Source of the DNA: Nitrosopumilales archaeon
GTDB lineage: Archaea; Thermoproteota; Nitrososphaeria; Nitrososphaerales; Nitrosopumilaceae
Direction: 5' to 3'
DNA: 9,241 bases
Assembly: GCA_016176745.1 (NCBI GenBank)
Contig: JACOWO010000055.1
Coordinates: 1 to 9,241 of the forward strand
In this document: one piece after another, positions 1 through 4,728 of the stretch
Numbering within the stretch: the first letter of the stretch is position 1
How the letters are laid out: the number at the start of each line of letters is the position of its first letter
Translations under genes and position numbers: made by a program
The notes under the pieces: model-generated
What the model was told of the DNA's origin: nothing
Seen by the model: the letters and a program-made list of their open reading frames with translations, nothing else
Database searches by the model: none

Positions 1-162
1 ACCAACCTTTGAGACTCTCTGAAGTTCATTCAGATTCATCTCAGGACCCAAGAGTCCTTCGGTCTGACCGAATATAGCTCCTATTATGTCGGCTCGTTCA
101 ACGAGGCCGTCAACTTCAAAGGATAGCTTAACGTGATATTTGACAATTCCACTTGAGGGCAT
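1..162 (-). CDS. dnaG: Archaeal DnaG-type primase, N-terminal fragment (runs off the window)
   Basis: The minus strand reads from an ATG at 162 to the window edge, giving 54 residues that begin MPSSGIVKYHVKLSFEVDG. They continue through ADIIGAIFGQTEGLLGPEMN, which I recognise as the conserved N-terminal region of archaeal DnaG. In archaea this protein carries a central TOPRIM domain (outside the window) and has been linked both to primer synthesis and to the RNA exosome. The start is well defined: an in-frame TGA lies six codons before the ATG, with no other ATG between them. The gene is downstream of the Fe-S carrier gene on the same strand, but a 172-base gap with its own TATA-like box suggests separate transcription. 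The C-terminal part cannot be judged here. Confidence 0.88.
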   Translation of the reverse strand, partial: MPSSGIVKYHVKLSFEVDGLVERADIIGAIFGQTEGLLGPEMNLNELQRVSKVG

Positions 163-195
163 TCTATAATCATCATCCTTTCAATTAACAACTAA

Positions 196-211
196 CTTAT
201 TTTTTATATAT
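196..211 (-). promoter_or_regulatory. TATA-like box for dnaG
   Basis: On the minus strand the stretch TATATAAAAAATAAG lies about 35-48 bases before the dnaG ATG at 162. With archaeal spacing, transcription would start near 178-180 and leave a leader of roughly 16 bases. That leader contains AAGGATGAT, a weak match to a ribosome-binding site. The rest of the 163-334 gap holds only AT-rich sequence and the T-tracts behind the upstream gene. Confidence 0.45.
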
Positions 212-304
212 TGGCTATAAGTGCGTATCGCAAAAATTTGTACCTCACCATATCAATTTACTCAGATCTGATAAAATTTCGATTAATTATACATTAATGA
301 TAAA

Positions 305-328
305 TTTTCTAAAAATGGAAAAAATATT
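305..328 (-). terminator. Oligo-T terminator after the Fe-S carrier gene
   Basis: Just past the stop codon at 335 the minus strand reads ATATTTTTTCCATTTTTAG. Two T-tracts without a clear hairpin are the usual form of an archaeal intrinsic terminator. Confidence 0.45.
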
Positions 329-334
329 GATTAT

Positions 335-685
335 TTATTCTGTGCTAAATGAGTGACCACATGAGCAGCTCTTTGTAACGTTTGGATTGTTTATTTTAAA
401 TCCAGAACCCATGAGGCTTTCGATATAGTCAACGTTTGCACCTTTTAGGTGATCTTGACTATAGCTGTCAATTAGCAACTTTATTCCGCTTTCCTCAATT
501 ACTAAATCGTCATCTTCAGGTTTTGTTTCAAAGCCCATGCCATAAGACAGACCTGAACATCCACCGCCTTGTACGTAAATTCTCAAGTATTCTGGATGCT
601 CTGCTTCTTCTTTCATGAACTCTGTTATTTTCTCAGCTGCCTTTGGAGTGACAGTAACTAGTTTTTCTGTTTGTTCAGTTGCCAT
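335..685 (-). CDS. A-type iron-sulfur cluster carrier (HesB/IscA/ErpA family)
   Basis: This 116-residue protein is a complete A-type Fe-S carrier, which takes part in assembling iron-sulfur clusters and passing them to apoproteins in the cytoplasm. The three ligand cysteines are present: Cys43 in GGGCSGLSYGMGF, and Cys107 and Cys109 in the C-terminal SCSCGHSF. The 63-residue spacing is normal for the family. The usual CGC is CSC here, with a serine between the cysteines. The length matches the family. The ATG at 685 is preceded by a TATA-like box centred 25 bases upstream, which supports this start and a leaderless mRNA. It lies 88 bases downstream of the hydratase gene and seems to be its own transcription unit. 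The family is certain; which of IscA, ErpA or SufA it corresponds to cannot be said. Confidence 0.93.
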   Translation of the reverse strand: MATEQTEKLVTVTPKAAEKITEFMKEEAEHPEYLRIYVQGGGCSGLSYGMGFETKPEDDDLVIEESGIKLLIDSYSQDHLKGANVDYIESLMGSGFKINNPNVTKSCSCGHSFSTE

Positions 686-704
686 ACAAAAAAATGTCGC
701 GTCT

Positions 705-716
705 AATTATAATAAG
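705..716 (-). promoter_or_regulatory. TATA-like box for the Fe-S carrier gene
   Basis: The minus strand reads TTATTATAATTAG here. Its centre, near 710, is 25 bases before the ATG at 685, so the transcript would begin at or next to the start codon (leaderless). Confidence 0.5.
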
Positions 717-743
717 CTTTTCATACTGATTATAGTAGGAATT

Positions 744-765
744 CAATAAAACGAGAAGAAAGTTA
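744..765 (-). terminator. T-rich tract after the hydratase gene
   Basis: About ten bases past the hydratase stop codon at 774 the minus strand reads AACTTTCTTCTCGTTTTATTG. This pyrimidine-rich run without a hairpin fits an archaeal terminator closing the synthetase-hydratase unit. The call rests on composition only. Confidence 0.35.
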
Positions 766-773
766 GGACTAGC

Positions 774-1535
774 TTACTTTTTTGATTTGTTTACAAATGC
801 AGTCATGCGTTGCTCTCGATCAGAATGAGTAAAACAGTTTCGCCATGCCAAAAGCTCAACTCCAAGACCTGTATCCAAGTCTGCGTTTCGTCCTTTGTTA
901 ATTGCAGTTTTTGACATTTGCACACCCATTGCAGAATTTTCTGCAATTGTTTTTGCCATTTTCATTGCTTCATCCATCAACGATGCTAATGGTACGACGT
1001 GGTTTACTAGTCCGATTTCTTTTGCCTCATCGGCTTTTATCATTTTTCCAGTGTAAACAAGCTCCTTTGCTTTTGCTATTCCAACTATTCTCAAGAGTCG
1101 TTGAGTCCCTCCCCATCCAGGCGGGATTCCAATTGTAACTTCGGGCTGTCCAAGCTTTGCTGTATCAGATGCAATTCTAATATCACATGACATTGCAAGC
1201 TCACACCCACCGCCTAAGGCAAACCCATTTACTGCTGCTATAGTAGGCTGTCTTACGTTTTCAACTGTTGCAGTGAGTAGTTGGCCTAGTTTTGCATATT
1301 CGACTGATTCGTCAGGTGAGATTTTTGACATGTATTCAATATCTGCACCAGCAGAAAATGCTCTATCTCCTTCACCTGTTAAAATTATTACCTTAACGCT
1401 ATCATCTGTTCCAGTTTTTTCAAAGATTGAAATTATTTCTTTTGCAACATCACTGTTCATCGCGTTTAGTTTTTCAGGTCTGTTGATTTTGATTATACAA
1501 ATTCCATCTGATTTTGATGTTGTAACCAGAGACAT
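774..1535 (-). CDS. Enoyl-CoA hydratase; probable 3-hydroxypropionyl-CoA dehydratase/crotonyl-CoA hydratase
   Basis: This 253-residue crotonase-fold protein has the oxyanion-hole segment AFSAGADI (59-66) and the helix [17 protein letters not shown] (103-119). Both catalytic glutamates are present, Glu112 in GGGCE and Glu132 in GQPE; they correspond to the pair that adds or removes water in rat enoyl-CoA hydratase. The next segment is [12 protein letters not shown], with a bulky Trp where many relatives have Ala in IPGAGGT. Its place 39 bases behind an ADP-forming acyl-CoA synthetase matches the N. maritimus arrangement I recall as Nmar_1309-Nmar_1308. There this enzyme dehydrates 3-hydroxypropionyl-CoA to acryloyl-CoA and also hydrates crotonyl-CoA in the HP/HB cycle. 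Family and active site are read from the sequence; the specific substrates are inferred from context. Translation probably begins at the ATG at 1535. A weak ATTTAAAG box near 1562-1570 might give a second promoter. Confidence 0.92.
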   Translation of the reverse strand: MSLVTTSKSDGICIIKINRPEKLNAMNSDVAKEIISIFEKTGTDDSVKVIILTGEGDRAFSAGADIEYMSKISPDESVEYAKLGQLLTATVENVRQPTIAAVNGFALGGGCELAMSCDIRIASDTAKLGQPEVTIGIPPGWGGTQRLLRIVGIAKAKELVYTGKMIKADEAKEIGLVNHVVPLASLMDEAMKMAKTIAENSAMGVQMSKTAINKGRNADLDTGLGVELLAWRNCFTHSDREQRMTAFVNKSKK

Positions 1536-1536
1536 T

Positions 1537-1554
1537 ATTAATTGCGAAATTAAT
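1537..1554. repeat. Small inverted repeat just before the hydratase start codon
   Basis: ATTAATT, four bases (GCGA on the plus strand), then AATTAAT form perfect 7-base arms, ending two bases before the hydratase ATG at 1535. The arms are pure A/T, so any RNA hairpin would be weak. It could equally be a protein-binding dyad or chance in AT-rich spacer DNA. Confidence 0.4.
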
Positions 1555-1574
1555 TGCCGGACTTTAAATGTTGT

Positions 1575-2150
1575 CTATGACTTGTTGACTTTGCCCCATT
1601 GTGCTAAAGCAGACGCAACAGCTGCCCATGTTCTAATGTCATCATAAACTGGTACACCTTTTTGTTCAATTAGTGCAGATATTTTTTGTGTGTATGGTCC
1701 ACCATTTCCACCAACAATAACTGGTTTCTTTCTTTGATTTGAAAACTCTGCTAAATAATCAATTATTGTTTCTTCTAATGGATCATCTTGAAACACAAAC
1801 CACGGCATGATAATGTCTACGTTTGGATCGTCCATAAAAGATTGAATTGTAAACCTATAGTCGTCTGCGTTTGCACCACCTGTTACATCAGCAGGATTAC
1901 CCTTTCCTACAACATATGTTGGTGGAAAGTGTTCAACCATTTTCTTTCTTGTGTCTTCTGTTACTTTTGCAAGTGAAAGGCCTAGTCTTTCAAAGTGATC
2001 AATTGCACCAATCATAGGTCCTGCCCCATTGCTGCACAGTGCAGCTCGATTTCCCTTTGCTGCAGGTTGCCATGCAAGGGCTTTTGTCACGCCTGCAAGT
2101 TCCTGATAGCTGTCAACTGAAATTATTCCTGCCTGCTTGAATGCCCCCAT
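1575..2150 (-). CDS. Acyl-CoA synthetase (ADP-forming), C-terminal fragment
   Basis: This is the in-frame remainder of the broken synthetase, 191 residues if it began at the first ATG at 2150. Recognisable pieces are [27 protein letters not shown], the [12 protein letters not shown] segment, and a final [17 protein letters not shown], all typical of the ligase part of ADP-forming synthetases. The frame is open upstream to about 2270. That upstream part still encodes [19 protein letters not shown], whose His codon (2184-2186) is the expected phosphohistidine, so a protein starting at 2150 would lack it. No promoter or ribosome-binding site stands out before 2150, so independent translation seems unlikely. 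The stop is 39 bases before the hydratase start, which supports one mRNA. Confidence 0.75.
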   Translation of the reverse strand: MGAFKQAGIISVDSYQELAGVTKALAWQPAAKGNRAALCSNGAGPMIGAIDHFERLGLSLAKVTEDTRKKMVEHFPPTYVVGKGNPADVTGGANADDYRFTIQSFMDDPNVDIIMPWFVFQDDPLEETIIDYLAEFSNQRKKPVIVGGNGGPYTQKISALIEQKGVPVYDDIRTWAAVASALAQWGKVNKS

Positions 2151-2152
2151 AA

Positions 2153-3565
2153 TTATTGCATTAGAGCCTCCAAGTGAGCCAGTGTGAGATGCTGCCTGCT
2201 TTGCTCCTGCCTCAGATCTTCCACTCTTCCAAATAACAATGCCTCGTCTACATCTGACCTGTTGCCATAGCTAACCATCTTTGATAATCCAAAGGAATCT
2301 GCAGTTTCTAAGAAGCTGATTCCCATAGTACCGCTTTGAGACAAAAGTGCTACTGGCCCTAGTTTTGCCCTAACCATTCGTGCTTGACCCTGAAACGCAC
2401 AGTCAAGACGGTTTGCTGCATTAAACATGCCAATACAGTTTGGACCAATTATTCTGATTTCATATTTTTCTGATAATCGTTTAACTTCTGCCTCATATGC
2501 TGCTCTTTCGCCGCCAAGCTCTTTTCCTCCACCCGATACAATCACTACACTGTGTATGCCTTTCTTTGCACATTCTTCCAGTATTGGCGGAGTGACGGAT
2601 AAATCAACGCATACAACAACAAGATCCACTTTTTCTGGTATTGCAGATATTGATGGATAGCATTTGATTCCTAAAATTTCTTCTTGTTTTGGATTTATTG
2701 GAAATACTTTACCCTTGTAATCATGTTTTGCTAAACTATCAAGAACCGAATTTCCTATCTTTCCTGGAGTAGCTGATGCGCCAACAAGTGCAACTGATTG
2801 AGGTGTAAAGAACATTTCCATGTGATTTGAGTTTGGCTGTGCTTTTGAGATGGCGTCTTTTTTTATCTCTTTTCTTAGTATTATTTTTGCGTCAACTACA
2901 GCGTAAGATTTTGGATAAACTACAATTGGATTGAAATCTATACTGTCAAAGTGTGATGCATTATCTACACCAAGCTTGCCAATTTGAACAAGGGCTTTTG
3001 ATAACATGTTAATGTCAATTGGTTCGCTTCCACGGAAGCCTTTTAGCATTTTAGAGCCTTTTAGCTCATCTAACATTGATTTTGCATCAGATGTTGTTAT
3101 TGGCAACATTCTAAATGCAACGTCGCGGAAAACTTCGGTAAGAACTCCCCCTATTCCCACCATTATTACTGGTCCAAATTGAGGATCATTTTGCAAGCCT
3201 ACGATAAGTTCTGTGCCTTTTGGAACCATCTTTTCAAGTAGTATTCCTTTTAGCTGAACGCCTTTTTTCTTTGAAAGACGTTTGTACATATCGTTAAATG
3301 TTTTTTTGACATCGTTTACATTGTCAAGACCAACCTTGACACCCCCAACATCTGTTTTATGTAGAATTTGCGGCGAAACAACTTTCATGACTAGTGGAAA
3401 ACCTAGTTTTTTTGCAGCCTTTGCTGCTTGATCTGCCGAATTAACCAAAGCATATCCTGGGACCTTTATTCCATAACTTTTTAGAATTGATTTTGCGGTT
3501 TCTTCAGTTATGACCTTATGATCCGTTTTAATTGTTTCATCAAAAATTTTTTTGACAGAATTCAT
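2153..3565 (-). CDS. Acyl-CoA synthetase (ADP-forming), N-terminal fragment: ATP-grasp and CoA-binding domains
   Basis: From the ATG at 3565 the fragment has 470 residues. About 15-235 form the ATP-grasp domain, with [13 protein letters not shown] holding His69, probably the second phosphate-carrying histidine of the family. It also has [22 protein letters not shown] and SIDFNPIVV. About 250-380 form the CoA-binding Rossmann domain ([17 protein letters not shown], then [11 protein letters not shown]), followed by the start of the ligase domain (LLSQSGTMG). After DVDEA at 438-442 the last 28 residues are out-of-frame noise ending at a TAA. The open frame extends upstream to a TTG at 3586, but a TATA-like box at 3591-3600 is too close for that start. 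Its spacing fits the ATG at 3565 with almost no leader. The gene lies 42 bases behind the amidotransferase gene. Confidence 0.85.
   Translation of the reverse strand: MNSVKKIFDETIKTDHKVITEETAKSILKSYGIKVPGYALVNSADQAAKAAKKLGFPLVMKVVSPQILHKTDVGGVKVGLDNVNDVKKTFNDMYKRLSKKKGVQLKGILLEKMVPKGTELIVGLQNDPQFGPVIMVGIGGVLTEVFRDVAFRMLPITTSDAKSMLDELKGSKMLKGFRGSEPIDINMLSKALVQIGKLGVDNASHFDSIDFNPIVVYPKSYAVVDAKIILRKEIKKDAISKAQPNSNHMEMFFTPQSVALVGASATPGKIGNSVLDSLAKHDYKGKVFPINPKQEEILGIKCYPSISAIPEKVDLVVVCVDLSVTPPILEECAKKGIHSVVIVSGGGKELGGERAAYEAEVKRLSEKYEIRIIGPNCIGMFNAANRLDCAFQGQARMVRAKLGPVALLSQSGTMGISFLETADSFGLSKMVSYGNRSDVDEALLFGRVEDLRQEQSRQHLTLAHLEALMQ
2240..2251 (-). other. Deletion/frame-change junction in the synthetase gene
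   Basis: The minus strand reads GTAGACGAGGCA. In the upstream frame it encodes VDEA, the expected end of the GNRSDVDEA motif. In the downstream frame AGACGAGGC encodes RRG, leading into [12 protein letters not shown], also expected. Both readings look authentic over the same ten or so bases. That is the pattern left when a segment between two short direct repeats is lost. The missing sequence cannot be reconstructed from this window. Confidence 0.7.
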
Positions 3566-3590
3566 AAGTCGATCGAACAAAATCAAATTC

Positions 3591-3600
3591 AGTATATTAA
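3591..3600 (-). promoter_or_regulatory. TATA-like box for the acyl-CoA synthetase
   Basis: The minus strand reads TTAATATACT in the spacer after the amidotransferase stop. It lies about 30 bases before the ATG at 3565, so transcription would begin within a few bases of that ATG. This box is the main reason to prefer 3565 over the TTG at 3586. Confidence 0.5.
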
Positions 3601-3615
3601 ACTTTGGTCAAAGTT
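3600..3615. promoter_or_regulatory. Inverted repeat abutting the synthetase TATA box (candidate operator)
   Basis: AACTTTG-GT-CAAAGTT is a perfect 7-base inverted repeat with a 2-base centre. It sits directly upstream of the synthetase TATA-like box, at and before the expected BRE position, and overlaps the last codons of the amidotransferase. Its place and symmetry fit a dimeric archaeal regulator site. No regulator is encoded nearby, so the role is a guess. Confidence 0.4.
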
Positions 3616-4288
3616 GGAATTGTGATTTGAAATTGTTGTAAAAAATTTCCATGTTCTTTTTTACTTTAGGTAAATTTATAGAAATTTCTTGTTTGATTTT
3701 ATTTGGGTTGATGTGTTTGGCTTTGCTTAATTCCTGCGATGTATCCAGCCATAGATTTATCATTTCATTTGTGACCTCAATATGAAATTGAATCCCTACG
3801 GCAGTTCCTAATAGAAATGCCTGATTTACATAATCTGTTGATGAAACAAGCCGTGTTGCGTTTTGTGGAAGAGAAAATGCATCTCCATGCCAATGAAAAA
3901 CTGTAAACGGGTTTTCAAATCCTGAAAATAGTTTTGAGTTATTCTCTATACGCAAATCATGGTAAAAGCCAATTTCCTTTCTAGCTCCACGAAAGACTTG
4001 TGCTCCAAAAGATTTTGCAACTAGTTGTGAACCAAGACATATCCCAAGAACAGGTTTTTCTTTTTTTACGAATTCTCGAATTAGTATCATTTCGTCTTTA
4101 AGATAATCTAAATTGTCATTTGCGCTTTCTGGAGCGCCTAATACAACAAGTAATGAGTAATCGTTTTGCGGTATTTTCTCTTTTTTTGCAAAAACATTTT
4201 GTAGCCTAAAGCCATCATTTACTAAAAGACTCTCTAGGCTTCCTAGACCTTCTGCTGAGGAGTTTTGTATAACTAAGACATAATCCAT
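3608..4288 (-). CDS. Class I glutamine amidotransferase (GATase1, GMP-synthase-like), stand-alone
   Basis: The 226-residue protein is a free-standing class I glutamine amidotransferase domain of the kind found at the front of GMP synthase. The catalytic triad is complete: the nucleophile Cys84 in LGICLGSQLVAKSFG, and His169 and Glu171 in GIQFHIEV. FHWHGDAF (131-138) is also typical of this group. Such domains release ammonia from glutamine for a partner enzyme, or act as gamma-glutamyl hydrolases. No synthetase partner is next to it, so the acceptor is unknown. It starts at an ATG at 4288, divergent from the TOPRIM gene across 42 bases, and ends 42 bases before the acyl-CoA synthetase. Co-transcription with the synthetase is possible, although the synthetase seems to have its own promoter. 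Confidence 0.88.
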   Translation of the reverse strand: MDYVLVIQNSSAEGLGSLESLLVNDGFRLQNVFAKKEKIPQNDYSLLVVLGAPESANDNLDYLKDEMILIREFVKKEKPVLGICLGSQLVAKSFGAQVFRGARKEIGFYHDLRIENNSKLFSGFENPFTVFHWHGDAFSLPQNATRLVSSTDYVNQAFLLGTAVGIQFHIEVTNEMINLWLDTSQELSKAKHINPNKIKQEISINLPKVKKNMEIFYNNFKSQFQL

Positions 4289-4330
4289 TTGAGTTGCTGA
4301 TAAAATTCTTAATATGTCAAATTAATACGT
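4289..4330. promoter_or_regulatory. Compact divergent promoter region (amidotransferase / TOPRIM gene)
   Basis: Only 42 bases separate two divergent starts. The stretch 4300-4317 (ATAAAATTCTTAATATGT on the plus strand) is the only TATA-like DNA available. Its CTTAATATG end lies about 25 bases from the amidotransferase ATG, and its ATAAAATT end about 26 bases from the TOPRIM ATG at 4331. The two promoters must overlap, so initiation in one direction may exclude the other. Confidence 0.45.
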
Positions 4331-4717
4331 ATGAACATGGAATTCTCAGAGCAAGAGATTTCTGATGTTAAAAATTTTATAATCTCGCTTAACTCAAAAG
4401 CCAACAGCGCAGTCATTGTAGAAGGAAAACGAGATGCAGATGCGCTTAAAGGCCTTGGTTTTTCTGGAAAAGTGCTCGAGTTTCACAAATTTGGAGGACT
4501 GGTAAAGTTTGTTGATTCTGCTGTACAATACAAGCATCTAATAGTTTTGCTGGATAGTGACCGCAAGGGAAAATATCTTACATCAAGAATAATGGAACAG
4601 CTAGAACGTCGTACAAGAGTTGATCTTTCCTTTAAGAAGCGTCTTGTATCAATAACAAAAGGAAAAATCAGATTTATTGAGCAGTTAACTTGCTATAAAC
4701 AAGTTTCAGTTGAATAA
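4331..4717 (+). CDS. Small TOPRIM-domain protein (UPF0292-like)
   Basis: The 128-residue protein consists mainly of one TOPRIM domain, the metal-binding fold of DnaG primases, topoisomerases and RNase M5. The conserved glutamate is Glu31 in AVIVEGKRDADALKGLG. The DxD pair is Asp75 and Asp77 in IVLLDSDRKGK, where many archaeal relatives have DFDREG. The C-terminal half is basic, which fits nucleic-acid contact. Archaeal proteins of this size are classed as primase-like/UPF0292 and, to my knowledge, have no firmly established function. The start is the ATG at 4331; a second in-frame ATG at 4337 is equally compatible with promoter spacing. It converges on the glutamate dehydrogenase gene with 11 bases between the stop codons. 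Confidence 0.82.
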   Translation: MNMEFSEQEISDVKNFIISLNSKANSAVIVEGKRDADALKGLGFSGKVLEFHKFGGLVKFVDSAVQYKHLIVLLDSDRKGKYLTSRIMEQLERRTRVDLSFKKRLVSITKGKIRFIEQLTCYKQVSVE

Positions 4718-4728
4718 AAAAGAAAATT
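4712..4728 (-). terminator. Oligo-T terminator of the glutamate dehydrogenase gene
   Basis: On the minus strand TTTTCTTTTTTATTC follows the dehydrogenase stop at 4729, running into the stop codon of the convergent TOPRIM gene. A short GGCC-TTT-GGCC palindrome (4733-4743) precedes it inside the last dehydrogenase codons and could form a small 4-base-pair hairpin. The plus-strand gene has no comparable T-tract. Confidence 0.5.

Larger units (their letters stand above)
1575..3565 (-). pseudogene. ADP-forming acyl-CoA synthetase gene, interrupted by an internal deletion with frame change
   Basis: Read as one gene, this region has the domain order of thaumarchaeal single-chain ADP-forming acyl-CoA synthetases: ATP-grasp half first, then CoA-binding and ligase domains. 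The likely role is 3-hydroxypropionate + ATP + CoA to 3-hydroxypropionyl-CoA + ADP + phosphate in the HP/HB cycle, inferred from the adjacent hydratase and from similarity to N. maritimus Nmar_1309 as I recall it. The gene is not intact. After GNRSDVDEA the frame yields unrelated residues and stops at 2153, while the true continuation, [17 protein letters not shown], lies in another frame from about 2249. The family normally has about 35-40 more residues between these segments, so this is a deletion and not a one-base slip. Added together, the recognisable parts give about 665 residues against roughly 700 for the family (from memory). Confidence 0.8.

Noticed and set aside
163..334. Possible RNA gene in the gap between the Fe-S carrier gene and dnaG
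   Set aside because: The gap is very AT-rich with no tRNA-like arms, stable stem or conserved box. It is explained by a terminator and the dnaG promoter.
436..618. Open plus-strand frame opposite the Fe-S carrier gene
   Set aside because: Sixty codons fully antisense to a conserved gene, without a promoter or recognisable sequence.
1273..1647. Open plus-strand frame of 124 codons opposite the hydratase start
   Set aside because: It lies antisense to conserved crotonase and synthetase codons, has no recognisable motif, and its composition is explained by the opposite-strand genes.
2153..2275. Programmed ribosomal frameshift in the synthetase gene
   Set aside because: A shift would rejoin the frames but not restore the roughly 35-40 missing family residues, and no slippery run is present at 2240-2251.
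1575..3565. Natural alpha/beta two-subunit synthetase
   Set aside because: Known split forms divide between the ATP-grasp and CoA-binding halves. Here the break is inside the ligase domain, just before the catalytic histidine.
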